Source of the DNA: Streptomyces maremycinicus
Lineage (GTDB): Bacteria > Actinomycetota > Actinomycetes > Streptomycetales > Streptomycetaceae
Assembly: GCF_001184025.1 (NCBI RefSeq)
Contig: NZ_BBYG01000013.1
Coordinates: forward strand, 496,001 to 560,000
Direction: 5' to 3'
DNA: 64,000 nucleotides
Positions 48,448 through 57,425 of the stretch are shown here, piece after piece. Positions within the stretch are counted from its first letter, which is position 1; every line of letters begins with the position of its first letter. The position numbers and the translations under genes are program-made. Under the pieces are notes generated by a model, which made no database searches, was not told the DNA's origin, and saw only the letters and a program-made list of their open reading frames with translations.

Positions 48448-50679
48448 ATGAGCCAGTCAGACGCCCAGGCCGAGGTCCAGCACGCGCAGCCCTCCGTGGG
48501 CTCCATAGCCGCGCACCGCCCGCACACCGTCTCCGCCGTGGTCTCCGACCTGGAGCCCGACATCGACGCCGACCTCGACACGTACGAGGAAGCGCCGTAC
48601 GACGGCCCGCAGCTGCCCCAGGGCCGCTTCCTCGACCGGGAGCGCAGCTGGCTCGCGTTCAACGAGCGCGTTCTCGAACTCGCCGAGGACCCGGACACGC
48701 CCCTCCTCGAGCGGGCCAACTTCCTCGCCATCTTCGCCAGCAACCTGGACGAGTTCTTCATGGTCCGGGTGGCCGGTCTGAAGCGCCGCATCGCCACCGG
48801 GGTCGCCACCCGTTCGGCCTCCGGCCTCCAGCCGCGCGAGGTGCTGGAGATGATCTGGGCCCGCTCGCGCGAACTCATGGCGCGGCACGCCGCGACCTAC
48901 CACGAGGACATCGCCCCCGCCCTCGCGGAGGAGGGCATCCACCTGGTCCGCTGGGGCGAGCTGACGGAGAAGGAGCAGGCACGCCTGTTCACGCTCTTCC
49001 GGCACCAGATCTTCCCGGTGCTGACCCCGCTCGCCGTCGACCCCGCGCACCCCTTCCCGTACATCTCGGGTCTCTCGCTCAACCTCGCCGTCGTCGTGCG
49101 CAACCCGGTCAGCGGCCACAAGCACTTCGCGCGCGTCAAGGTGCCGCCGCTGCTGTCCCGCTTCCTGGAGAGCTCCCCCGGCCGGTACGTCCCCATCGAG
49201 GACGTCATCGGCGCCCATCTGGAGGAGCTCTTCCCGGGCATGGAGGTGCTGGAGCACCACGCGTTCCGGCTCACCCGCAACGAGGACCTCGAGGTCGAGG
49301 AGGACGACGCCGAGAACCTCCTCCAGGCCCTGGAGAAGGAGCTCATGCGGCGCCGCTTCGGGCCGCCGGTGCGCCTGGAGGTCGAGGAGTCCATCGACCG
49401 CGAGGTGCTCGACCTGCTGGTGCGCGAGCTGAAGATCAGCGAGGCCGAGGTCTACCCGCTGCCGGGCCCGCTCGACCTCACCGGCCTCTTCCGCATCAGC
49501 GGCCTCGACCGGTCCGAGCTGAAGTACAAGAAGTTCATCGCCGGCACCCACCGCGACCTCGCCGAGGTCGAGTCCGCGTCCCCGCCGGACATCTTCGCGG
49601 CCCTGCGCAGCCGGGACGTCCTGCTGCACCACCCGTACGACTCCTTCTCGACGTCCGTGCAGGCGTTCCTGGAGCAGGCGGCGGCGGACCCGGACGTCCT
49701 CGCCATCAAGCAGACCCTGTACCGGACCTCGGGCGACTCCCCGATAGTCGACGCGCTCATCGAGGCCGCCGAGTCCGGCAAGCAGGTCCTCGTCCTGGTC
49801 GAGATCAAGGCCCGCTTCGACGAGCACGCCAACATCAAGTGGGCGCGCAAGCTGGAGGAGGCCGGCTGCCATGTCGTCTACGGCCTCGTCGGCCTGAAGA
49901 CCCACTGCAAGCTGTCGCTGGTGGTCCGTCAGGAAGGCGACACGCTGCGGCGCTACTGCCACGTCGGCACCGGCAACTACCACCCGAAGACGGCCCGGCT
50001 CTACGAGGACCTCGGCCTGCTCACCGCCGACCCGCAGGTCGGCGCGGACCTCTCCGACCTCTTCAACCGGCTCTCCGGCTACTCCCGGCGCGAGACCTAC
50101 CGCCGTCTCCTCGTCGCCCCCAAGTCCCTGCGGGACGGTCTGATCGCCCGCATCGACAAGGAGATCCAGCACCACCGCGCGGGACGGCCCGCGCACGTCC
50201 GCATCAAGGTCAACTCGATCGTCGACGAGGCCCTCATCGACTCCCTCTACCGGGCGTCCCAGGCGGGCGTGCAGGTCGACGTGTGGGTGCGCGGGATCTG
50301 CGCGGTGCGCCCGGGAGTGCCGGGCCTGTCGGACAACATCCGGGTCCGCTCGATCCTCGGCCGTTTCCTGGAGCACTCGCGGGTCTTCGGGTTCGGCAAC
50401 GGCGGAGAGCCCGAAGTGTGGATCGGCAGCGCCGACATGATGCACCGCAACCTCGACCGCCGTATCGAGGCCCTGGTCAGGGTGACCGACCCGGCTCACC
50501 GGGCGTCCCTGAACCGGTTCCTGGAAACCGGCATGTCCGACTCCACCGCCTCCTGGCACCTCGGCCCCGACGGCGAGTGGATCCGGCACTCGCACGACGC
50601 GGACGGCGCGCCCCTGCGCAACGTCCAGGAGATGCTCATAGACGCCCGGAGGCGCCGGCGTGGCACAGCGACACCATGA
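48448..50679 (+). CDS. ppk: Polyphosphate kinase
   Basis: This 743-residue protein has the PPK1 layout: N domain from QGRFLDRERSWLAFNERVLE, head domain, and phospholipase-D-like C1/C2 domains with the autophosphorylated His ~505 in YCHVGTGNYHPKTARLYEDL, plus VGLKTHCKLSLVVR. It makes polyphosphate from ATP. ATG 48448 follows GGAAGAATGG; the frame is open to an ATG at 48322, but codons there lose GC3 bias. A CHAD gene overlaps its 3' end. In Streptomyces ppk is PhoP-regulated; I see only weak PHO-like sequence near 48285-48310. Confidence 0.94.
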   Translation: MSQSDAQAEVQHAQPSVGSIAAHRPHTVSAVVSDLEPDIDADLDTYEEAPYDGPQLPQGRFLDRERSWLAFNERVLELAEDPDTPLLERANFLAIFASNLDEFFMVRVAGLKRRIATGVATRSASGLQPREVLEMIWARSRELMARHAATYHEDIAPALAEEGIHLVRWGELTEKEQARLFTLFRHQIFPVLTPLAVDPAHPFPYISGLSLNLAVVVRNPVSGHKHFARVKVPPLLSRFLESSPGRYVPIEDVIGAHLEELFPGMEVLEHHAFRLTRNEDLEVEEDDAENLLQALEKELMRRRFGPPVRLEVEESIDREVLDLLVRELKISEAEVYPLPGPLDLTGLFRISGLDRSELKYKKFIAGTHRDLAEVESASPPDIFAALRSRDVLLHHPYDSFSTSVQAFLEQAAADPDVLAIKQTLYRTSGDSPIVDALIEAAESGKQVLVLVEIKARFDEHANIKWARKLEEAGCHVVYGLVGLKTHCKLSLVVRQEGDTLRRYCHVGTGNYHPKTARLYEDLGLLTADPQVGADLSDLFNRLSGYSRRETYRRLLVAPKSLRDGLIARIDKEIQHHRAGRPAHVRIKVNSIVDEALIDSLYRASQAGVQVDVWVRGICAVRPGVPGLSDNIRVRSILGRFLEHSRVFGFGNGGEPEVWIGSADMMHRNLDRRIEALVRVTDPAHRASLNRFLETGMSDSTASWHLGPDGEWIRHSHDADGAPLRNVQEMLIDARRRRRGTATP

Positions 50680-51796
50680 CCTGACGGACCCCGCGGCCGG
50701 GCCCGTGACCACCGGGGACGCCCTCGCGGGCTATCTCCGGGGCCAGGCCACGGAGTTCCTCCGCGCGCTGCGCCTGCACCGGGAGACGGGCGGCGCCGTG
50801 TCGAACGGCGCGTCGGGCGCTTCGGCGGGCGGCTCGGTGAGCGCGGAGGTCCGCGTCGACGCGGTGCGCGCCCTGCGCCGCTCGGCCCGTCGGATCAGCG
50901 GCAGCCTGCACACCTTCCGGCCGCTCCTCGAGCCCGAGTGGTCGGAGGCGATCCGACCCGAACTGGCGTGGCTGTCCGGCACGCTGGCCCTGGAGCACGC
51001 GTACGGGGCCCGTCTGGAGCGGCTGCTGCTGGCGCTGAACCGGCTGTCGGGCGCGGCGCCGGTACCGGTGCCGGGCCAGGCGGCCGGCCCGGCCGGCTCC
51101 GCGGGCCCGCACGGCTCCGCGGGCCCGCACGGCAACGACCGGCCCGCCGTCCACCCGGCGACCCCGGACCGCGGCAACCTCACCGTCGGCGCGGCGAAGG
51201 CGGGCGCGCTGCTGGACCGCCAGCTCACCCTCGCCCGCACCCGGGCCCACTCCACCGCCCTCCAGGCCCTCGGCTCCTCCCGCTTCCACGCCGTCGCGGA
51301 CAAGGTCGCCGTCCTCGCCAGCGAGGTCCCGCTCACCCCCGCCGCCCCCGCCACCGCCCTGCACCCGCTGGCCTCGGCTGCCGAGGAACGCCTCGCCGAC
51401 GCGGTCACCGCGCTGCCGCTGGTCACCGCGGGCAGCCCCTACAACGCGGAGGCCCTGGTCCACGGCCTCTCCCCGGACCCGGCCCCGCACCCGCAGGACG
51501 CGCCCTGGCACCAGGTGCGCCTGCTGCTGCGGCTGCACCGCTACGCCTGCGAGGTCGTGCACGGCCGGAGCACCCCGCTGGACCTCCGCCTGCTCACCGC
51601 GGGCGAGGCCCTCGACCGGCACCGGGACGCCTCGGAGGCGTCCTCAGCCGCCGCCCAGGCGGCCCGCACCCCCCGGATCGCTCCGGCCACGGCGTACGCG
51701 CTCGGCGTGCTGCACGCGGACCAGAGGCATGAGGTGGAGGCCGCGCGGTACGCGTTCCAGCGGTCGTGGCAGAAGCAGACCGTCGGCGCACCCTGA
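50660..51796 (+). CDS. CHAD-domain protein, polyphosphate-associated
   Basis: This 378-residue helical protein has conserved basic residues (RVDAVRALRRSARRISGSLH, RLLLRLHRYACEVVHGR) typical of CHAD domains, which bind polyphosphate. A Gly/Pro/His linker (GPAGSAGPHGSAGPHGND) splits the two helical halves. GTG 50660 follows GGAGGCGCC and overlaps the end of ppk by 20 bp, so it is coupled. It may target or organise polyphosphate granules. Confidence 0.88.
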   Translation: MAQRHHDLTDPAAGPVTTGDALAGYLRGQATEFLRALRLHRETGGAVSNGASGASAGGSVSAEVRVDAVRALRRSARRISGSLHTFRPLLEPEWSEAIRPELAWLSGTLALEHAYGARLERLLLALNRLSGAAPVPVPGQAAGPAGSAGPHGSAGPHGNDRPAVHPATPDRGNLTVGAAKAGALLDRQLTLARTRAHSTALQALGSSRFHAVADKVAVLASEVPLTPAAPATALHPLASAAEERLADAVTALPLVTAGSPYNAEALVHGLSPDPAPHPQDAPWHQVRLLLRLHRYACEVVHGRSTPLDLRLLTAGEALDRHRDASEASSAAAQAARTPRIAPATAYALGVLHADQRHEVEAARYAFQRSWQKQTVGAP

Positions 51797-51818
51797 CCGG
51801 ACAGGTGGTGAGGACCAG

Positions 51819-52250
51819 GTGAGCACTGCGGACAACCCCGACGGCACCCCCGTCCAGGCGGCCGGCTGCGTGCTGTGGCGGCGCTCCCCGGCGGACGGCG
51901 GACTGGAGCTCTGTCTCGTCCACCGCCCCAAGTACGACGACTGGTCACACCCCAAGGGCAAACTGAAACGTGACGAGGACCCGCTCGCGGCGGCCCTGCG
52001 GGAGGTCCACGAGGAGACGGGCTACCGGGCGGCGCCCGGTACCCGGCTGCCGACCGTGGACTACGAGGCGAACGGCCGTCCCAAGCAGGTCCGCTACTGG
52101 GCGGCCGAGGCCGTGTCGGGCGGGTTCGCGCCGAACGACGAGGTGGACCGTCTCCTCTGGCTCCCGCCGCCGGCCGCCCGCGACCGGCTCACCCGGCCGA
52201 GGGACCGCACCCTCGTGGACGCCCTGCTGCACGTCCTGCACCTGGCATAA
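51819..52250 (+). CDS. Nudix (MutT-type) hydrolase
   Basis: This 143-residue protein has the full Nudix box GKLKRDEDPLAAALREVHEETGY split over positions ~48-70 (G-x5-E-x7-REVHEE-x-GY). It begins at GTG 51819 after GTGAGGACCAG, 22 bp downstream of the CHAD gene. Likely substrates are nucleoside diphosphate-X compounds or diadenosine polyphosphates; the ppk-CHAD context hints at phosphoanhydride metabolism. It precedes the PHO-box promoter of pstS. Confidence 0.9.
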   Translation: MSTADNPDGTPVQAAGCVLWRRSPADGGLELCLVHRPKYDDWSHPKGKLKRDEDPLAAALREVHEETGYRAAPGTRLPTVDYEANGRPKQVRYWAAEAVSGGFAPNDEVDRLLWLPPPAARDRLTRPRDRTLVDALLHVLHLA

Positions 52251-52334
52251 CGGGTGGGCGGCGCGGCCCGACACCGGAATCGGCTCGTGTCCTCGACGTG
52301 AGCGTTCCGTGACCTAACCGCACCGCCGCCAGGG

Positions 52335-52378
52335 GTTCACCCTCCGTTCACCCGCGCCCGTAGGCGGCTTCACCTGTT
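52335..52378 (+). promoter_or_regulatory. PHO box array of the pst promoter
   Basis: Four 11-bp units in register: GTTCACCCTCC, GTTCACCCGCG, a degenerate CCCGTAGGCGG and CTTCACCTGTT. The first two match the PhoP direct-repeat consensus closely. TAATTT at 52384-52389 can serve as -10, about 117 bp before pstS. Confidence 0.85.
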
Positions 52379-52505
52379 CTGCCTAATTTCGGCCTTACGC
52401 GGTGCGGCACGCGACCCCGGTGGTCACGTCCGTACCGAGCAGACTTCTGCACACTCCGCACGCCGCCGAATTCAGGACGGCGGCTCCTGGAAGGATCTTC
52501 CTCAA

Positions 52506-53636
52506 GTGAAGCTTCAGCGCATGAACCGGCGGGCTCTCTCCCTCGGTGCTCTCGCCGTCTCCGGCGCCCTGGCCCTCACGGCGTGCGGCTCCGACGACAC
52601 CGGCTCCAGCAGCAGCGGCAGCAGCTCCTCCGCCACCGCGGCGGCCGGTTCCATCAAGTGTGACGACGCCAAGGGCCAGCTCCTCGCCGACGGCTCCTCC
52701 GCGCAGAAGAACGCGATCGACGCCTGGGTCAAGAACTTCACCCAGGCCTGCTCGGGCGTCCAGGTCAACTACAAGGGCTCCGGCTCCGGCGCGGGTGTCA
52801 CCGCGTTCACCCAGGGCCAGGTCGCCTTCGCCGGCTCGGACTCCGCGCTCAAGCCCGAGGACGTCACGGCGTCCAAGGCGGTCTGCTCCGGCGGCCAGGG
52901 AATCGACCTGCCGATGGTGGCCGGCCCGATCGCCGTCGCCTACAACGTCTCGGGCGTGGACAACCTCGTCCTGGACGCCGCGACGATCGCGAAGATCTTC
53001 GACGGCAAGATCACCAACTGGAACGACGCCGCGATCGCCAAGCTCAACCCCGACGCGAAGCTGCCGGACCTGAAGATCCAGCCGTACCACCGCTCGGACG
53101 AGTCCGGCACCACGGACAACTTCACCAAGTACCTGATCGCCGCCACCCCGGACAACTGGAAGTACGAGGGCGGCAAGGCCTGGCAGGCCAAGGGCGGCCA
53201 GGCCGCGGCCGGCTCCTCCGGTGTCGCCCAGGGCGTCAAGCAGACCAACGGCGCCATCGGCTACATGGAGCTGTCGTACGCCAAGGACGGTCTGGGCACC
53301 GTCGCCGTCGACACGGGCGCCTCGGCCCCGGTCAAGGCCTCCTCCGACGGCGCCACCAAGGCCGTCGCCGCCGCGCAGGTCGTCGGCACCGGCAGCGACC
53401 TGTCGCTGAAGCTGGACTACAACACCAAGGCCGAGGGCGCCTACCCGCTGACCCTGGTCACGTACGAGATCGCCTGCGACAAGGGCAACAAGGCCGCCAC
53501 CCTGCCGGCCACCAAGGCGTTCCTGCGCTACATCGCCAGCGAGGACGGCCAGGGCATCCTCTCCGGCATCGACTACGCGCCGATCCCCGACGCCATCATC
53601 ACCAAGGTCCGCACCACCATCGAGGGCCTGAGCTGA
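52506..53636 (+). CDS. pstS: PstS, phosphate-binding lipoprotein
   Basis: This 376-residue protein has a lipoprotein signal with lipobox LTAC (Cys27), a Ser/Gly linker, then a phosphate-binding domain with LLADGSSAQKNAID, VNYKGSGSGAGVTAF, AGSDSALK and SDESGTTDNFTKYL. It is anchored outside the cell and delivers phosphate to PstCA. GTG 52506 follows GGAAGGA. It is first in the pst operon and probably overproduced relative to pstCAB because of the hairpin after it. Confidence 0.96.
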   Translation: MKLQRMNRRALSLGALAVSGALALTACGSDDTGSSSSGSSSSATAAAGSIKCDDAKGQLLADGSSAQKNAIDAWVKNFTQACSGVQVNYKGSGSGAGVTAFTQGQVAFAGSDSALKPEDVTASKAVCSGGQGIDLPMVAGPIAVAYNVSGVDNLVLDAATIAKIFDGKITNWNDAAIAKLNPDAKLPDLKIQPYHRSDESGTTDNFTKYLIAATPDNWKYEGGKAWQAKGGQAAAGSSGVAQGVKQTNGAIGYMELSYAKDGLGTVAVDTGASAPVKASSDGATKAVAAAQVVGTGSDLSLKLDYNTKAEGAYPLTLVTYEIACDKGNKAATLPATKAFLRYIASEDGQGILSGIDYAPIPDAIITKVRTTIEGLS

Positions 53637-53644
53637 TCCCAGTG

Positions 53645-53684
53645 GTGCGGTCCGGCGCCGGGGGAAACCCGGTCCGGACCGCAC
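53645..53684 (+). terminator. Hairpin between pstS and pstC (attenuator)
   Basis: GTGCGGTCCGG pairs with CCGGACCGCAC, with an inner CCGGG/CCCGG. It starts 9 bp after the pstS stop. Probably partial termination, giving a pstS surplus. Confidence 0.65.
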
Positions 53685-53778
53685 CCGTCCGGTGCACCGC
53701 CGCCCGGGGCCGTCCGTAACCCGGCCCCACCCGAGCCGCCCCCACACCCGCAGGCGGCTCCGCAGACCGGAGACCTCC

Positions 53779-54798
53779 ATGGACATATCGACACACAACC
53801 CAGACACGGACGACACCCCGCCCCCCATCGCCCCGCCGGCCGCCGATGCCGAGCAGAAGCGCGCGGCGCGCGGCGCCACCCGGCCCGGTGACCGGATCTT
53901 CCTGGCCCTGTCCCGCGGCTCGGGCATCTTCCTGCTGGTGATCATGGCCGCGATCGCGGTCTTCCTCACCTACCGCGCCTACCTCGCCATCAGCGAGGAC
54001 GACGCCAACTTCCTGACCACCTTCGAGTGGAACACCAGCCTCGTCCCGCCGAAGTTCGGCATCGCGGTCCTGGCCTTCGGCACGGTGGTCTCGTCGATCA
54101 TCGCGATGGTCATCGCGGTCCCGATCGCCGTCGCGATCGCCCTCTTCATCACCCACTACGCCCCGCGCCGCATGAGCGGCCCCGTCGCGTACGTGATCGA
54201 CCTGCTCGCCGCCGTCCCGTCCATCGTCTACGGCCTCTGGGGCGCACTGGTCCTCGTACCGCACATGGACGGCCTGTTCGGCTGGCTGAACCACTACCTG
54301 GGCTGGACCGGCGTCTTCTCCTGGGACGACGGCGCCCCCCGCTCGATGCTCACGGTGGGCATCCTGCTGGCCGTGATGATCCTCCCGGTCATCACCAACG
54401 TCAGCCGCGAGGTCTTCCGCCAGGTCCCGCAGATGCACGAGGAGGCGGCCCTGGCGCTGGGCGCCACCCGCTGGGAGGTCATCCGCATGTCGGTGCTGCC
54501 CTTCGGCCGCTCCGGCGTGATCTCGGCCTCGATGCTCGGCCTCGGCCGCGCGCTCGGCGAGACGATGGCGGTCGCCACCGTCCTCTCCCCCGACTTCGAC
54601 ATCCACGCCAGCCTGCTCAACCCCGGCGGCGGCACCTTCGCCCAGAACATCGCCAGCAAGTTCAACGAGGCGACGGAGTTCGGCCGTGACGCGCTCATCG
54701 CCTCCGGTCTGGTCCTGTTCGTCATCACCCTGCTGGTCAACGGCGCGGCACGCATGATCATCGCCCGCCGCAGTGAGTACTCGGGGGCCAACGCATGA
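53779..54798 (+). CDS. pstC: PstC, phosphate ABC permease
   Basis: This 339-residue protein has a Pro-rich cytoplasmic N-terminus, six membrane spans, and the EAA loop EEAALALGATRWEVIRMSVL with GLGRALGETMAVATV. ATG 53779 follows GGAGACCTCC. It forms the channel with PstA, whose ATG overlaps its stop. Confidence 0.95.
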   Translation: MDISTHNPDTDDTPPPIAPPAADAEQKRAARGATRPGDRIFLALSRGSGIFLLVIMAAIAVFLTYRAYLAISEDDANFLTTFEWNTSLVPPKFGIAVLAFGTVVSSIIAMVIAVPIAVAIALFITHYAPRRMSGPVAYVIDLLAAVPSIVYGLWGALVLVPHMDGLFGWLNHYLGWTGVFSWDDGAPRSMLTVGILLAVMILPVITNVSREVFRQVPQMHEEAALALGATRWEVIRMSVLPFGRSGVISASMLGLGRALGETMAVATVLSPDFDIHASLLNPGGGTFAQNIASKFNEATEFGRDALIASGLVLFVITLLVNGAARMIIARRSEYSGANA

Positions 54799-55859
54799 GC
54801 CACGCAGCAGCAGTAGCCGACAAGTCCCCGAGCACGCTCAAGGGCGCCAGCCTCCCCCGGTGGTCCTCCTGGGCCATCGCGGCCGGCGCGCTCGTCCTCG
54901 CGATCGCCATCGGTCTGGCCGGCGGCCTGGACAGCAAGGTCCAGTGGGGCCTGATCGCCGGGATCCTGTTCATCCTCGCCACCTTCGGCATCGCCGCGAA
55001 GGTGGAGGGCCGCCGCCAGGCGAAGGACCGGGTCGCGACGAGCCTGGTCTGGGTGGCGTTCCTCCTGGCCGTGGTCCCGCTGGTCTCCCTGCTGTGGACG
55101 ACGATCCAGCGCGGCGTGAAGGTCCTGGACGTCTACTTCCTCACCCACTCGATGGGCGTGGTCGCGGACAGCGAGGCCGGCGGCGGCATCTACCACGCGA
55201 TCCTCGGCAGCCTGGAGCAGGTCGGCCTGGCCACCGCGATCGGCGCCCCGGTCGGCATCCTCACGGCGATCTACCTGGTCGAGTACGGCCGCGGCAACCT
55301 GGCGAAGGCGGTCACGTTCTTCGTGGACGTCATGACCGGCATCCCGTCGATCGTCGCGGGCCTGTTCATCCTCAGCCTGATGCTGATGCTCGACATGCAG
55401 CCCTTCGGCTTCGCCGGCTCTCTCGCGCTGGCGATCCTGATGATGCCGGTCGTCGTACGCTCGACCGAGGAGATGCTGAAGCTGGTCCCGAACGAGCTGC
55501 GTGAGGCGTCCCTCGCCCTGGGCGTCCCGAAGTGGCGCACGATCCTCAAGGTGGTGGTCCCGACCTCGATCGGCGGCATCATCACGGGTGTGATGCTGGC
55601 GATCGCCCGTATCGCGGGCGAGACGGCGCCGGTCCTCCTCCTCGTCTTCGGAAACCCGTTCATCAACGCGAACCCCTTCGAGGGTGCGCAGGCGTCGCTC
55701 CCGCTGTACATCTACCAGCAGTACTCGCAGAGCGCCGGTTCCACCGCGGCCTACGACCGCGCCTGGGCGGCGTCGCTCACACTGATCGCCTTCGTGATGA
55801 TCCTCAACATGGTGGCCCGCGGCATCGCCCGCTGGAAGGCCCCCAAGACCGGTCGCTGA
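54795..55859 (+). CDS. pstA: PstA, phosphate ABC permease
   Basis: This 354-residue protein has about seven hydrophobic spans; the EAA loop REASLALGVPKWRTILKVVV and IARIAGETAPVLLLVFGNPF are conserved. ATG 54795 overlaps pstC by 4 bp. It is paired with PstC; pstB follows after 68 bp. Confidence 0.95.
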   Translation: MSHAAAVADKSPSTLKGASLPRWSSWAIAAGALVLAIAIGLAGGLDSKVQWGLIAGILFILATFGIAAKVEGRRQAKDRVATSLVWVAFLLAVVPLVSLLWTTIQRGVKVLDVYFLTHSMGVVADSEAGGGIYHAILGSLEQVGLATAIGAPVGILTAIYLVEYGRGNLAKAVTFFVDVMTGIPSIVAGLFILSLMLMLDMQPFGFAGSLALAILMMPVVVRSTEEMLKLVPNELREASLALGVPKWRTILKVVVPTSIGGIITGVMLAIARIAGETAPVLLLVFGNPFINANPFEGAQASLPLYIYQQYSQSAGSTAAYDRAWAASLTLIAFVMILNMVARGIARWKAPKTGR

Positions 55860-55927
55860 CCACAGCGATCCGCGGCTACCGCCGCACGGGGCCCCCTCAG
55901 CGACCGACTGGAAGTGAAGTAGAAAAA

Positions 55928-56704
55928 ATGGCGAAGCGAATCGACGTAAGCGGACTGACCGCCTACTACGGATCCCACAAGGCGATCGAGGACATCTCGA
56001 TGACGGTCGAACCGCGCTCGGTGACGGCCTTCATCGGCCCCTCCGGCTGCGGCAAGTCGACGTTCCTGCGCACGCTGAACCGTATGCACGAGGTGACGTC
56101 GGGCGGCCGGGTCGAGGGCAAGGTGCTCCTGGACGACGAGGACCTGTACGCCGCGGGCATCGACCCGGTGTCGGTCCGCCGCGAGGTCGGCATGGTCTTC
56201 CAGCGCCCGAACCCGTTCCCCACCATGTCGATCTTCGACAACGTGGCGGCGGGCCTGCGGCTGAACGGCAGCTACAAGAAGTCGGAACTCGCGGACGTCG
56301 TCGAGAAGTCCCTCAAGGGCGCGAACCTCTGGAACGAGGTCAAGGACCGCCTCAACAAGCCCGGCTCGGGCCTGTCCGGCGGCCAGCAGCAGCGGCTGTG
56401 CATCGCGCGCGCCATCGCCGTGGAACCGAAGGTCCTCCTGATGGACGAGCCCTGCTCGGCCCTGGACCCGATCTCCACGCTGGCGATCGAGGACCTGATC
56501 GGCGAGCTGAAGGAACGCTTCACGATCGTCATCGTGACGCACAACATGCAGCAGGCGGCCCGCGTCTCGGACCGCACGGCCTTCTTCAACCTCTCCGCCG
56601 TCGGCCAGCCCGGCAAGCTGATCGAGATCGACGACACGGAACGCATCTTCTCCAACCCGTCGGTCCAGGCGACCGAGGACTACATCTCGGGCCGCTTCGG
56701 CTAG
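55928..56704 (+). CDS. pstB: PstB, phosphate ABC ATPase
   Basis: This 258-residue protein has Walker A IGPSGCGKSTFLRTLNR, Q-loop VFQRPNPFP, signature GLSGGQQQRLCIARAI, Walker B VLLMDEPCSALDP and H-loop VIVTHNMQQA. ATG 55928 is preceded by a weak AAGTGAAG ribosome binding site in an unusually A-rich stretch. It is last in the operon, and a strong terminator follows. Confidence 0.97.
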   Translation: MAKRIDVSGLTAYYGSHKAIEDISMTVEPRSVTAFIGPSGCGKSTFLRTLNRMHEVTSGGRVEGKVLLDDEDLYAAGIDPVSVRREVGMVFQRPNPFPTMSIFDNVAAGLRLNGSYKKSELADVVEKSLKGANLWNEVKDRLNKPGSGLSGGQQQRLCIARAIAVEPKVLLMDEPCSALDPISTLAIEDLIGELKERFTIVIVTHNMQQAARVSDRTAFFNLSAVGQPGKLIEIDDTERIFSNPSVQATEDYISGRFG

Positions 56705-57425
56705 ACCCCCACCCCCGAACCCCTCGCGGTGCTGCATGGCGGTGCCACCGCGAGGCCACAAAGGGCCCGCCCCCCTGACAGGGGGGCGGGCCCAGCGGTT
56801 TGCCTCCGGCGGTCAGGCGGGGGGTGGGGCGCCCGCCCCCGGGGGGGGTGGGGGGACGGGGTCTGGCACAGGGGTGCAGGAGGACGAAGTCCCCGGAGGG
56901 TCCCGGCGCGGAGCCCCGTGGCGCGAACCTCTCCCCAGCGCGGCGGGTGCAGGGGCGGGGGGACAGAATCCCTGAAGGGGTGCAGGGGACGAAGTCCCCG
57001 CCGGGGTCCGGGGCGGAGCCCCGCGGCGGGGAGCCCTCTGCCCCTCGAGACGGACCAGCACCCGGGCGCAGAGCGCAAGGGCGCAGGGGGACGGAGTCCC
57101 CACAGGGGTGCAGAGGGTGAAGTCCCCACAGGGGTGCAGGGGACGGAGTCCCCGCTGGGGTCCGGGGCGAAGCCCCGCGGCGGGGAGCCCTCTGCCCACC
57201 GAAGCGGGCGGGCGGGTGGGCGGACACCCCCGGGGTCCGGGGCGAAGCCCCGTGACGGGAACCCTCTCCCCACCGAGACGGACCAGCACCCGGGCGCAGA
57301 GCGCAAGGGGACGAAGTCCCCACAGGGGTGCAGGGGACGAAGTCCCCGCTGGGGTCCGGGGCGGAGCCCCGCGGCGGGGAGCCCTCTGCCCACCGAAACG
57401 GGCGGGCGGGTGGGCGGACACCCCC
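56705..57425. repeat. 721-bp convergent intergenic region filled with repeats
   Basis: No gene seen. After the pst terminator, a unit of about 101 bp (GGGGTGCAGGGGACGRAGTC ... GGACACCCCC) occurs at 57131-57231 and 57325-57425 with only a few differences. A truncated copy lies at 56977-57043 and fragments at 56874 and 57234. Each unit contains GGGGAC-gaa-GTCCCC and CGGGGC-g-r-a-GCCCCG mini-hairpins. A GAGACGGACCAGCACCCGGG segment also occurs twice. Confidence 0.8.
56763..56793 (+). terminator. Terminator of the pst operon
   Basis: GGGCCCGCCCCCC, loop TGACA, GGGGGGCGGGCCC: a 13-bp perfect stem 59 bp after pstB. Confidence 0.88.

Noticed and set aside
48306..50684. 792-codon open frame overlapping ppk in another frame
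   Set aside because: Arg/Pro/Ala-rich shadow of ppk; the PPK motifs are in the other frame.
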